Shown here: piece by piece, positions 53,193 through 64,000 of the stretch
Layout of the letters: each line of letters begins with the position of its first letter
Numbering within the stretch: position 1 is the first letter of the stretch
Assembly: GCA_037349495.1 (NCBI GenBank)
Contig: CP140195.1
Span: 310,001 to 374,000, forward strand
DNA length: 64,000 bases
Reading direction: 5' to 3'
From: Lotmaria passim
Lineage: Eukaryota; Euglenozoa; Kinetoplastea; Trypanosomatida; Trypanosomatidae
Position numbers and translations under genes: made by a program
Notes under the pieces: generated by a model
Database searches by the model: none
Told to the model about the DNA's origin: nothing
The model's input: the letters and a program-made list of their open reading frames with translations, nothing else

Positions 53193-54967
53193 GCGGGACT
53201 CATCTGAGTTTGCTCGATACCCGCTATTGGTAATGTTCCCCCTTTTTTTCTTTTTGCATGTGTACACAGACTGTGCTTCATTCGTTTGTTTTCACGTCCG
53301 TTTTCATTCGCAGCCTCAGTTGCGCTGCGGTGCAACGTGCTTCTCGCGCTCACACCCCCACGACTGCACGTGAGAAGCGCTTTTGCTATGTGCGCAGACT
53401 TTTTTTATTATTATTTTTGTTACTTTTACTTTCCCTCACTCTTTTCTACTCGCACAGCACGGAGTCCCGTGGTCGTGGCTACGCTGCTGTGCTTAAGTAC
53501 GCCCCCTGCCAGCTCCAGCGTTGTATTATTGACAGTTCGTGACGCTGCGGTGCACGGGAAGAATGCCGAAGTTTGTGAAGCGGTGAGCCGCAAGTCAGAG
53601 GAAGCCGCGCAGTGGCCTACTTAAATGGAAAAGCAGAAGTAGTAGAAGCACTCGGCGTTGACCGACAAGGTAGGAGTGGTTGTTGTGTGCGCAGGGCCGT
53701 GCTTGACCGCGGCTCTTGTCGGAGAGAGGGTCCGCGCTGACCTGAATCTGCCTGGAGCGGTCCTCCGCGTCCGCTTGGCGTGGAGCAGCGGACGTAGATG
53801 CCGTGGTGCGACAGACACGCAAGCGGGACTCGAAAACGGCTGCTGTTGTTGTCGCTGCCGTCGTCGTGTGGCGCACAAGTCCCAGCCTGCGCACGGTTGC
53901 TGCCGTTCCCTTCCCTTCCCTTCCCTTCCCTTACGGACCTCGTTGACCAACTTCTCTGCCCTCCCCCGCCCCCTCCCTTTTCGTTTCTCTTCTACCTTTC
54001 ACGCGCACATCGTGCTGTCGCCACTCGGCAGTGGCAGCACTTGAGCCTTTTGTCTCAGCTGCACCCCACTTTTCCCCTTTTCTTCTGTTCTTTTCACGCC
54101 GTCGACAGTCGGTGTTGTCTCTTGCGCCTGCTCGCTCAGCGTGGCAGGTTTGATCTGGCTCTCTTCACAGCTTTTCTTTTCGGGAGGTGTCAGGACCCCG
54201 CCGCAAAGAGGTGCGCTGTGCCTGAGCCGCCACGCCACAGGGAGCCTGTAAGCGGGTGGCTTGGCGCACCAGCAGGCACCTCTAGCGTCTTTTTCCTTCG
54301 ATTCAGGAGCACTGCTCCCTGCTTTTGTTTTGTGTTTTGTTTTCTTCGGTTGGTGCCTGTCTGCTTGTTTGGCAAAGGCGCCAATGGCAGATGAGCGCTC
54401 CGCTCTCTGCGTGCGGGGAGCGCACACGGCCCCGGAGTGCACGAAGCGGCACGCAGTGTGAACGCGAAAAGGAAAAAGAAAGAAAGGTGAAAGGAGAAAA
54501 AGTGACGAAGGAACGAGCCTGTCTACGGAACTACTAGGCCGACCTGTTGGGGTTTCCTGGCGCGCGGTGCTCGCCGGGCTTCGTGAAGGAGCACGGCACA
54601 GCCCTCCCGTCGCCATCGTGCCGGGCTGGGGATGAGGGCGGTCTGCCTCCTCATTAGCCCTCCAGCAGCGTCTTCTCCTTCGACTGTGCCTCTAGCTCGC
54701 TTACTGCAAGCAAGCCACATGCGTGTCTTCTCAGCTCCTGCGTTACCTGTGAATGTCTGACTGTTTTTACACCCCCTCCCCCCCTCCCCTCTGCCACTCT
54801 CCCCCAACGTCCAACTTCACCAACACACACCCACCAACGGGCTCATACCTCCTTCTCTGCAATTGACGCGTTGTTCCCACGCCTCGCTGAACAACGCGGC
54901 CTAGGTCGTAACGCCTCAAGTAACAAGCCTTTCTCGCTCTCCCCTCTCACCAGCCCCGCTGACCACC

Positions 54968-55351
54968 ATGTCCGCCTACCAGAAGAACAACTCCGTCGAG
55001 GTGCGCCGTGCCGAGTGCGCGCGCCTGCAGGCCAAGTACCCGGCGCACGTCGCCATGGTCGTGGAGGCCGCCACGAGCAGCAAGGCGCACTTCCTCGCGC
55101 TGCCCCGCGACGCCACCGTCGCGGAGCTGGAGGCGGCCGTGCGCGCCGCCCTCGGCATCAGCGCCAAGAAGATGACGCTGGCCGTGGGGGGCTGCACGCC
55201 CGCCGCCTCCGCCACCGTCGGCGACCTCAGCGACGTGTGCACGCAGGACGACGGCTTCCTCTACGTGGCCGTGCGCGCGGAGAAGGCCATGGGCGGCGTC
55301 GGTGGCCCGTGCTTTGCCGGCGACGGTCCGGCGACTGATGCCGCCGAGTAA
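54968..55351 (+). CDS. ATG8: ATG8-like protein, copy 16 (long tail)
   Basis: This copy has the long tail. The spacer (55352-57130) has the AACGTGC/GCACGTGAG patch seen after copy 15 but a pure T run near 55559, like units 7 and 8, rather than an ATT repeat. Confidence 0.9.
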   Translation: MSAYQKNNSVEVRRAECARLQAKYPAHVAMVVEAATSSKAHFLALPRDATVAELEAAVRAALGISAKKMTLAVGGCTPAASATVGDLSDVCTQDDGFLYVAVRAEKAMGGVGGPCFAGDGPATDAAE

Positions 55352-57130
55352 GCGGGACTCATCTGAGTTTGCTCGATACCCGCTATTGGTAATGTTCCCC
55401 CTTTTTTTCTTTTTGCATGTGTACACAGACTGTGCTTCATTCGTTTGTTTTCACGTCCGTTTTCATTCGCAGCCTCAGTTGCGCTGCGGTGCAACGTGCT
55501 TCTCGCGCTCACACCCCCACGACTGCACGTGAGAAGCGCTTTTGCTATGTGCGCAGACTTTTTTTTTTTTTCATTATTTTTGTTACTTTTACTTTCCCTC
55601 ACTCTTTTCTACTCGCACAGCACGGAGTCCCGTGGTCGTGGCTACGCTGCTGTGCTTAAGTACGCCCCCTGCCAGCTCCAGCGTTGTATTATTGACAGTT
55701 CGTGACGCTGCGGTGCACGGGAAGAATGCCGAAGTTTGTGAAGCGGTGAGCCGCAAGTCAGAGGAAGCCGCGCAGTGGCCTACTTAAATGGAAAAGCAGA
55801 AGTAGTAGAAGCACTCGGCGTTGACCGACAAGGTAGGAGTGGTTGTTGTGTGCGCAGGGCCGTGCTTGACCGCGGCTCTTGTCGGAGAGAGGGTCCGCGC
55901 TGACCTGAATCTGCCTGGAGCGGTCCTCCGCGTCCGCTTGGCGTGGAGCAGCGGACGTAGATGCCGTGGTGCGACAGACACGCAAGCGGGACTCGAAAAC
56001 GGCTGCTGTTGTTGTCGCTGCCGTCGTCGTGTGGCGCACAAGTCCCAGCCTGCGCACGGTTGCTGCCGTTCCCTTCCCTTCCCTTCCCTTCCCTTACGGA
56101 CCTCGTTGACCAACTTCTCTGCCCTCCCCCGCCCCCTCCCTTTTCGTTTCTCTTCTACCTTTCACGCGCACATCGTGCTGTCGCCACTCGGCAGTGGCAG
56201 CACTTGAGCCTTTTGTCTCAGCTGCACCCCACTTTTCCCCTTTTCTTCTGTTCTTTTCACGCCGTCGACAGTCGGTGTTGTCTCTTGCGCCTGCTCGCTC
56301 AGCGTGGCAGGTTTGATCTGGCTCTCTTCACAGCTTTTCTTTTCGGGAGGTGTCAGGACCCCGCCGCAAAGAGGTGCGCTGTGCCTGAGCCGCCACGCCA
56401 CAGGGAGCCTGTAAGCGGGTGGCTTGGCGCACCAGCAGGCACCTCTAGCGTCTTTTTCCTTCGATTCAGGAGCACTGCTCCCTGCTTTTGTTTTGTGTTT
56501 TGTTTTCTTCGGTTGGTGCCTGTCTGCTTGTTTGGCAAAGGCGCCAATGGCAGATGAGCGCTCCGCTCTCTGCGTGCGGGGAGCGCACACGGCCCCGGAG
56601 TGCACGAAGCGGCACGCAGTGTGAACGCGAAAAGGAAAAAGAAAGAAAGGCGAAAGGAGAAAAAGTGACGAAGGAACGAGCCTGTCTACGGAACTACTAG
56701 GCCGACCTGTTGGGGTTTCCTGGCGCGCGGTGCTCGCCGGGCTTCGTGAAGGAGCACGGCACAGCCCTCCCGTCGCCATCGTGCCGGGCTGGGGATGAGG
56801 GCGGTCTGCCTCCTCATTAGCCCTCCAGCAGCGTCTTCTCCTTCGACTGTGCCTCTAGCTCGCTTACTGCAAGCAAGCCACATGCGTGTCTTCTCAGCTC
56901 CTGCGTTACCTGTGAATGTCTGACTGTTTTTACACCCCCTCCCCCCCTCCCCTCTGCCACTCTCCCCCAACGTCCAACTTCACCAACACACACCCACCAA
57001 CGGGCTCATACCTCCTTCTCTGCAATTGACGCGTTGTTCCCACGCCTCGCTGAACAACGCGGCCTAGGTCGTAACGCCTCAAGTAACAAGCCTTTCTCGC
57101 TCTCCCCTCTCACCAGCCCCGCTGACCACC

Positions 57131-57514
57131 ATGTCCGCCTACCAGAAGAACAACTCCGTCGAGGTGCGCCGTGCCGAGTGCGCGCGCCTGCAGGCCAAGT
57201 ACCCGGCGCACGTCGCCATGGTCGTGGAGGCCGCCACGAGCAGCAAGGCGCACTTCCTCGCGCTGCCCCGCGACGCCACCGTCGCGGAGCTGGAGGCGGC
57301 CGTGCGCGCCGCCCTCGGCATCAGCGCCAAGAAGATGACGCTGGCCGTGGGGGGCTGCACGCCCGCCGCCTCCGCCACCGTCGGCGACCTCAGCGACGTG
57401 TGCACGCAGGACGACGGCTTCCTCTACGTGGCCGTGCGCGCGGAGAAGGCCATGGGCGGCGTCGGTGGCCCGTGCTTTGCCGGCGACGGTCCGGCGACTG
57501 ATGCCGCCGAGTAA
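57131..57514 (+). CDS. ATG8: ATG8-like protein, copy 17 (long tail)
   Basis: This copy carries the long tail. Its spacer (57515-59290) lacks the short-type-like patch (it has AATGTGTTTC and GCGCGTGAG) and has GTGCGTGGAGC, unlike its neighbours' GTGCGGGGAGC. Confidence 0.9.
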   Translation: MSAYQKNNSVEVRRAECARLQAKYPAHVAMVVEAATSSKAHFLALPRDATVAELEAAVRAALGISAKKMTLAVGGCTPAASATVGDLSDVCTQDDGFLYVAVRAEKAMGGVGGPCFAGDGPATDAAE

Positions 57515-59290
57515 GCGGGACTCATCTGAGTTTGCTCGATACCCGCTATTGGTAATGTTCCCCCTTTTTTTCTTTTTGCATGTGTACACAGACTGTGCTT
57601 CATTCGTTTGTTTTCACGTCCGTTTTCATTCGCAGCCTCAGTTGCGCTGCGGTGCAATGTGTTTCTCGCGCTCACACCCCCACGACTGCGCGTGAGAAGC
57701 GCTTTTGCTATGTGCGCAGACTTTTTTTTTTCATTATTTTTGTTACTTTTACTTTCCCTCACTCTTTTCTACTCGCACAGCACGGAGTCCCGTGGTCGTG
57801 GCTACGCTGCTGTGCTTAAGTACGCCCCCTGCCAGCTCCAGCGTTGTATTATTGACAGTTCGTGACGCTGCGGTGCACGGGAAGAATGCCGAAGTTTGTG
57901 AAGCGGTGAGCCGCAAGTCAGAGGAAGCCGCGCAGTGGCCTACTTAAATGGAAAAGCAGAAGTAGTAGAAGCACTCGGCGTTGACCGACAAGGTAGGAGT
58001 GGTTGTTGTGTGCGCAGGGCCGTGCTTGACCGCGGCTCTTGTCGGAGAGAGGGTCCGCGCTGACCTGAATCTGCCTGGAGCGGTCCTCCGCGTCCGCTTG
58101 GCGTGGAGCAGCGGACGTAGATGCCGTGGTGCGACAGACACGCAAGCGGGACTCGAAAACGGCTGCTGTTGTTGTCGCTGCCGTCGTCGTGTGGCGCACA
58201 AGTCCCAGCCTGCGCACGGTTGCTGCCGTTCCCTTCCCTTCCCTTCCCTTCCCTTACGGACCTCGTTGACCAACTTCTCTGCCCTCCCCCGCCCCCTCCC
58301 TTTTCGTTTCTCTTCTACCTTTCACGCGCACATCGTGCTGTCGCCACTCGGCAGTGGCAGCACTTGAGCCTTTTGTCTCAGCTGCACCCCACTTTTCCCC
58401 TTTTCTTCTGTTCTTTTCACGCCGTCGACAGTCGGTGTTGTCTCTTGCGCCTGCTCGCTCAGCGTGGCAGGTTTGATCTGGCTCTCTTCACAGCTTTTCT
58501 TTTCGGGAGGTGTCAGGACCCCGCCGCAAAGAGGTGCGCTGTGCCTGAGCCGCCACGCCACAGGGAGCCTGTAAGCGGGTGGCTTGGCGCACCAGCAGGC
58601 ACCTCTAGCGTCTTTTTCCTTCGATTCAGGAGCACTGCTCCCTGCTTTTGTTTTGTGTTTTGTTTTCTTCGGTTGGTGCCTGTCTGCTTGTTTGGCAAAG
58701 GCGCCAATGGCAGATGAGCGCTCCGCTCTCTGCGTGCGTGGAGCGCACACGGCCCCGGAGTGCACGAAGCGGCACGCAGTGTGAACGCGAAAAGGAAAAA
58801 GAAAGAAAGGCGAAAGGAGAAAAAGTGACGAAGGAACGAGCCTGTCTACGGAACTACTAGGCCGACCTGTTGGGGTTTCCTGGCGCGCGGTGCTCGCCGG
58901 GCTTCGTGAAGGAGCACGGCACAGCCCTCCCGTCGCCATCGTGCCGGGCTGGGGATGAGGGCGGTCTGCCTCCTCATTAGCCCTCCAGCAGCGTCTTCTC
59001 CTTCGACTGTGCCTCTAGCTCGCTTACTGCAAGCAAGCCACATGCGTGTCTTCTCAGCTCCTGCGTTACCTGTGAATGTCTGACTGTTTTTACACCCCCT
59101 CCCCCCCTCCCCTCTGCCACTCTCCCCCAACGTCCAACTTCACCAACACACACCCACCAACGGGCTCATACCTCCTTCTCTGCAATTGACGCGTTGTTCC
59201 CACGCCTCGCTGAACAACGCGGCCTAGGTCGTAACGCCTCAAGTAACAAGCCTTTCTCGCTCTCCCCTCTCACCAGCCCCGCTGACCACC

Positions 59291-59674
59291 ATGTCCGCCT
59301 ACCAGAAGAACAACTCCGTCGAGGTGCGCCGTGCCGAGTGCGCGCGCCTGCAGGCCAAGTACCCGGCGCACGTCGCCATGGTCGTGGAGGCCGCCACGAG
59401 CAGCAAGGCGCACTTCCTCGCGCTGCCCCGCGACGCCACCGTCGCGGAGCTGGAGGCGGCCGTGCGCGCCGCCCTCGGCATCAGCGCCAAGAAGATGACG
59501 CTGGCCGTGGGGGGCTGCACGCCCGCCGCCTCCGCCACCGTCGGCGACCTCAGCGACGTGTGCACGCAGGACGACGGCTTCCTCTACGTGGCCGTGCGCG
59601 CGGAGAAGGCCATGGGCGGCGTCGGTGGCCCGTGCTTTGCCGGCGACGGTCCGGCGACTGATGCCGCCGAGTAA
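59291..59674 (+). CDS. ATG8: ATG8-like protein, copy 18 (long tail)
   Basis: This copy has the long tail. The spacer (59675-61449) matches that after copy 15 in its variants, including the ATT repeat near 59888 and GTGCGGGGAGC, so units 15 and 18 are alike across the two units between them. Confidence 0.9.
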   Translation: MSAYQKNNSVEVRRAECARLQAKYPAHVAMVVEAATSSKAHFLALPRDATVAELEAAVRAALGISAKKMTLAVGGCTPAASATVGDLSDVCTQDDGFLYVAVRAEKAMGGVGGPCFAGDGPATDAAE

Positions 59675-61449
59675 GCGGGACTCATCTGAGTTTGCTCGAT
59701 ACCCGCTATTGGTAATGTTCCCCCTTTTTTTCTTTTTGCATGTGTACACAGACTGTGCTTCATTCGTTTGTTTTCACGTCCGTTTTCATTCGCAGCCTCA
59801 GTTGCGCTGCGGTGCAACGTGCTTCTCGCGCTCACACCCCCACGACTGCACGTGAGAAGCGCTTTTGCTATGTGCGCAGACTTTTTTTATTATTATTTTT
59901 GTTACTTTTACTTTCCCTCACTCTTTTCTACTCGCACAGCACGGAGTCCCGTGGTCGTGGCTACGCTGCTGTGCTTAAGTACGCCCCCTGCCAGCTCCAG
60001 CGTTGTATTATTGACAGTTCGTGACGCTGCGGTGCACGGGAAGAATGCCGAAGTTTGTGAAGCGGTGAGCCGCAAGTCAGAGGAAGCCGCGCAGTGGCCT
60101 ACTTAAATGGAAAAGCAGAAGTAGTAGAAGCACTCGGCGTTGACCGACAAGGTAGGAGTGGTTGTTGTGTGCGCAGGGCCGTGCTTGACCGCGGCTCTTG
60201 TCGGAGAGAGGGTCCGCGCTGACCTGAATCTGCCTGGAGCGGTCCTCCGCGTCCGCTTGGCGTGGAGCAGCGGACGTAGATGCCGTGGTGCGACAGACAC
60301 GCAAGCGGGACTCGAAAACGGCTGCTGTTGTTGTCGCTGCCGTCGTCGTGTGGCGCACAAGTCCCAGCCTGCGCACGGTTGCTGCCGTTCCCTTCCCTTC
60401 CCTTCCCTTCCCTTACGGACCTCGTTGACCAACTTCTCTGCCCTCCCCCGCCCCCTCCCTTTTCGTTTCTCTTCTACCTTTCACGCGCACATCGTGCTGT
60501 CGCCACTCGGCAGTGGCAGCACTTGAGCCTTTTGTCTCAGCTGCACCCCACTTTTCCCCTTTTCTTCTGTTCTTTTCACGCCGTCGACAGTCGGTGTTGT
60601 CTCTTGCGCCTGCTCGCTCAGCGTGGCAGGTTTGATCTGGCTCTCTTCACAGCTTTTCTTTTCGGGAGGTGTCAGGACCCCGCCGCAAAGAGGTGCGCTG
60701 TGCCTGAGCCGCCACGCCACAGGGAGCCTGTAAGCGGGTGGCTTGGCGCACCAGCAGGCACCTCTAGCGTCTTTTTCCTTCGATTCAGGAGCACTGCTCC
60801 CTGCTTTTGTTTTGTGTTTTGTTTTCTTCGGTTGGTGCCTGTCTGCTTGTTTGGCAAAGGCGCCAATGGCAGATGAGCGCTCCGCTCTCTGCGTGCGGGG
60901 AGCGCACACGGCCCCGGAGTGCACGAAGCGGCACGCAGTGTGAACGCGAAAAGGAAAAAGAAAGAAAGGCGAAAGGAGAAAAAGTGACGAAGGAACGAGC
61001 CTGTCTACGGAACTACTAGGCCGACCTGTTGGGGTTTCCTGGCGCGCGGTGCTCGCCGGGCTTCGTGAAGGAGCACGGCACAGCCCTCCCGTCGCCATCG
61101 TGCCGGGCTGGGGATGAGGGCGGTCTGCCTCCTCATTAGCCCTCCAGCAGCGTCTTCTCCTTCGACTGTGCCTCTAGCTCGCTTACTGCAAGCAAGCCAC
61201 ATGCGTGTCTTCTCAGCTCCTGCGTTACCTGTGAATGTCTGACTGTTTTTACACCCCCTCCCCCCCTCCCCTCTGCCACTCTCCCCCAACGTCCAACTTC
61301 ACCAACACACACCCACCAACGGGCTCATACCTCCTTCTCTGCAATTGACGCGTTGTTCCCACGCCTCGCTGAACAACGCGGCCTAGGTCGTAACGCCTCA
61401 AGTAACAAGCCTTTCTCGCTCTCCCCTCTCACCAGCCCCGCTGACCACC

Positions 61450-61833
61450 ATGTCCGCCTACCAGAAGAACAACTCCGTCGAGGTGCGCCGTGCCGAGTGC
61501 GCGCGCCTGCAGGCCAAGTACCCGGCGCACGTCGCCATGGTCGTGGAGGCCGCCACGAGCAGCAAGGCGCACTTCCTCGCGCTGCCCCGCGACGCCACCG
61601 TCGCGGAGCTGGAGGCGGCCGTGCGCGCCGCCCTCGGCATCAGCGCCAAGAAGATGACGCTGGCCGTGGGGGGCTGCACGCCCGCCGCCTCCGCCACCGT
61701 CGGCGACCTCAGCGACGTGTGCACGCAGGACGACGGCTTCCTCTACGTGGCCGTGCGCGCAGAGAAGGCCATGGGCGGCGTCGGTGGCCCGTGCTTTGCC
61801 GGCGACGGTCCGGCGACTGATACCGCCGAGTAA
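61450..61833 (+). CDS. ATG8: ATG8-like protein, copy 19 (long tail, Thr125 variant)
   Basis: This is the only complete copy with a private amino-acid change: Thr instead of Ala at residue 125 (GATACC for GATGCC), inside the tail expected to be removed by ATG4. It also has a silent GCA at Ala104 (61761). The spacer (61834-63628) has six CCCTT units, AGTATTATAAGC, a private CGGCAGCGGCAGC and CACCGGCAGGC, two TTTTGTTTTGTG blocks and CATTAACCC. Confidence 0.9.
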   Translation: MSAYQKNNSVEVRRAECARLQAKYPAHVAMVVEAATSSKAHFLALPRDATVAELEAAVRAALGISAKKMTLAVGGCTPAASATVGDLSDVCTQDDGFLYVAVRAEKAMGGVGGPCFAGDGPATDTAE

Positions 61834-63628
61834 GCGGGACTCATCTGAGTTTGCTCGATACCCGCTATTGGTAATGTTCCCCCTTTTCTCTTTTTGCATG
61901 TGTACACAGACTGTGCTTCATTCGTTTGTTTTCACGTCCGTTTTCATTCGCAGCCTCAGTTGCGCTGCGGTGCAACGTGCTTCTCGCGCTCACACCCCCA
62001 CGACTGCACGTGAGAAGCGCTTTTGCTATGTGCGCAGACTTTTTTTTTTTTTCATTATTTTTGTTACTTTTACTTTCCCTCACTCTTTTCTACTCGCACA
62101 GCACGGAGTCCCGTGGTCGTGGCTACGCTGCTGTGCTTAAGTACGCCCCCTGCCAGCTCCAGCGTTGTATTATTGACAGTTCGTGACGCTGCGGTGCACG
62201 GGAAGAATGCCGAAGTTTGTGAAGCGGTGAGCCGCAAGTCAGAGGAAGCCGCGCAGTGGCCTACTTAAATGGAAAAGCAGAAGTATTATAAGCACTCGGC
62301 GTTGACCGACAAGGTAGGAGTGGTTGTTGTGTGCGCAGGGCCGTGCTTGACCGCGGCTCTTGTCGGAGAGAGGGTCCGCGCTGACCTGAATCTGCCTGGA
62401 GCGGTCCTCCGCGTCCGCTTGGCGTGGAGCAGCGGACGTAGATGCCGTGGTGCGACAGACACGCAAGCGGGACTCGAAAACGGCTGCTGTTGTTGTCGCT
62501 GCCGTCGTCGTGTGGCGCACAAGTCCCAGCCTGCGCACGGTTGCTGCCGTTCCCTTCCCTTCCCTTCCCTTCCCTTCCCTTACGGACCTCGTTGACCAAC
62601 TTCTCTGCCCTCCCCCGCCCCCTCCCTTTTCGTTTCTCTTCTACCTTTCACGCGCACATCGTGCTGTCGCCACTCGGCAGCGGCAGCACTTGAGCCTTTT
62701 GTCTCAGCTGCACCCCACTTTTCCCCTTTTCTTCTGTTCTTTTCACGCCGTCGACAGTCGGTGTTGTCTCTTGCGCCTGCTCGCTCAGCGTGGCAGGTTT
62801 GATCTGGCTCTCTTCACAGCTTTTCTTTTCGGGAGGTGTCAGGACCCCGCCGCAAAGAGGTGCGCTGTGCCTGAGCCGCCACGCCACAGGGAGCCTGTAA
62901 GCGGGTGGCTTGGCGCACCGGCAGGCACCTCTAGCGTCTTTTTCCTTCGATTCAGGAGCACTGCTCCCTGCTTTTGTTTTGTGTTTTGTTTTGTGTTTTG
63001 TTTTCTTCGGTTGGTGCCTGTCTGCTTGTTTGGCAAAGGCGCCAATGGCAGATGAGCGCTCCGCTCTCTGCGTGCGTGGAGCGCACACGGCCCCGGAGTG
63101 CACGAAGCGGCACGCAGTGTGAACGCGAAAAGGAAAAAGAAAGAAAGGCGAAAGGAGAAAAAGTGACGAAGGAACGAGCCTGTCTACGGAACTACTAGGC
63201 CGACCTGTTGGGGTTTCCTGGCGCGCGGTGCTCGCCGGGCTTCGTGAAGGAGCACGGCACAGCCCTCCCGTCGCCATCGTGCCGGGCTGGGGATGAGGGC
63301 GGTCTGCCTCCTCATTAACCCTCCAGCAGCGTCTTCTCCTTCGACTGTGCCTCTAGCTCGCTTACTGCAAGCAAGCCACATGCGTGTCTTCTCAGCTCCT
63401 GCGTTACCTGTGAATGTCTGACTGTTTTTACACCCCCTCCCCCCCTCCCCTCTGCCACTCTCCCCCAACGTCCAACTTCACCAACACACACCCACCAACG
63501 GGCTCATACCTCCTTCTCTGCAATTGACGCGTTGTTCCCACGCCTCGCTGAACAACGCGGCCTAGGTCGTAACGCCTCAAGTAACAAGCCTTTCTCGCTC
63601 TCCCCTCTCACCAGCCCCGCTGACCACC

Positions 63629-64000
63629 ATGTCCGCCTACCAGAAGAACAACTCCGTCGAGGTGCGCCGTGCCGAGTGCGCGCGCCTGCAGGCCAAGTAC
63701 CCGGCGCACGTCGCCATGGTCGTGGAGGCCGCCACGAGCAGCAAGGCGCACTTCCTCGCGCTGCCCCGCGACGCCACCGTCGCGGAGCTGGAGGCGGCCG
63801 TGCGCGCCGCCCTCGGCATCAGCGCCAAGAAGATGACGCTGGCCGTGGGGGGCTGCACGCCCGCCGCCTCCGCCACCGTCGGCGACCTCAGCGACGTGTG
63901 CACGCAGGACGACGGCTTCCTCTACGTGGCCGTGCGCGCGGAGAAGGCCATGGGCGGCGTCGGTGGCCCGTGCTTTGCCGGCGACGGTCCGGCGACTGAT
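63629..64000 (+). CDS. ATG8: ATG8-like protein, copy 20 (long tail, cut by window end)
   Basis: The window ends after codon 124 (Asp124) of the long-tail form, with three residues and the stop missing only because the window stops. Nothing suggests that the gene is damaged. The array therefore continues to the right. Confidence 0.88.
   Translation, partial: MSAYQKNNSVEVRRAECARLQAKYPAHVAMVVEAATSSKAHFLALPRDATVAELEAAVRAALGISAKKMTLAVGGCTPAASATVGDLSDVCTQDDGFLYVAVRAEKAMGGVGGPCFAGDGPATD

Larger units (their letters stand above)
22407..64000 (+). repeat. Tandem array of ~2.16-2.18 kb ATG8 units
   Basis: Twenty head-to-tail copies of an ATG8-like gene start at 22433, 24609, 26781, 28953, 31130, 33309, 35480, 37644, 39809, 41971, 44155, 46317, 48476, 50650, 52809, 54968, 57131, 59291, 61450 and 63629. 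Period lengths run from 2,159 to 2,184. Homology to the unit begins at about 22407, twelve bases inside the CCCTCTCACCAG just upstream of copy 1, and runs off the right edge. Units fall into local families by shared spacer variants: 1-6; 7-8; 9 and 11-13; and 14-19, with 10 mixed. Neighbours are most alike, as expected from unequal crossing-over and gene conversion. Leishmania species are known to carry multicopy ATG8A/B/C genes; the copy number here is a minimum. Confidence 0.95.

Noticed and set aside
22407-64000. Array as a mobile element or viral insertion
   Set aside because: The unit has no transposase, reverse transcriptase, integrase, terminal repeats or target duplication. It is an ordinary host-gene tandem array of a kind known in Leishmania.
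22407-64000. CRISPR-like periodicity
   Set aside because: The period is about 2.17 kb, with near-identical units rather than short repeats with unique spacers, and the genome is eukaryotic.

Overview
The window is nuclear DNA of a trypanosomatid, most likely of the Leishmania/Leptomonas/Crithidia lineage. All genes are intronless and lie on the + strand, as expected inside one polycistronic transcription unit. They are separated by 0.5-1.8 kb spacers rich in T and C runs, followed by AG dinucleotides that look like trans-splice acceptors. Coding regions are GC-rich, especially at third positions, while the single-gene spacers are AT-rich with homopolymer runs. I cannot name the species. No tRNA, rRNA, transposon, CRISPR array or strand switch was recognised.

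Left part (1-22.4 kb), in order: VPS36 (ESCRT-II); a protein with a methyltransferase-like fold and a His-Gly repeat; two tandem PIN/auxin-efflux-carrier-like membrane transporters; a membrin/Bos1-like Qb-SNARE; an unrecognised four-helix membrane protein; SRP72 (signal recognition particle); an ABCF2/Arb1-like twin-ATPase; and VPS53 (GARP/EARP tethering complex).

Right part (22.4 kb to the end) is a head-to-tail array of a 2.16-2.18 kb unit, with 19 complete ATG8-like genes and a twentieth cut by the window edge. Every unit holds one 119- or 127-codon gene of the ATG8 ubiquitin-like family and about 1.8 kb of homogenised spacer. The predicted mature protein (residues 1-109, ending in the glycine expected to be exposed by ATG4) is identical in all 20 copies. 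All amino-acid variation lies in the tail that ATG4 should remove: seven copies have a 10-residue tail and thirteen an 18-residue tail. Copy 10 is a mosaic of the two types. Copy 1 sits on unique upstream DNA whose first splice-acceptor candidate precedes an in-frame ATG 25 codons upstream, which would give a basic, acid-free N-terminal extension found in no other copy.

Several genes (VPS36, Qb-SNARE, SRP72, VPS53, ATG8 array) serve endomembrane traffic or autophagy. Because trypanosomatid polycistrons usually mix functions, this clustering may be chance. The most interesting points are the propeptide-only diversification of the ATG8 array, the unique start of copy 1, and evidence of gene conversion and local homogenisation along the array.
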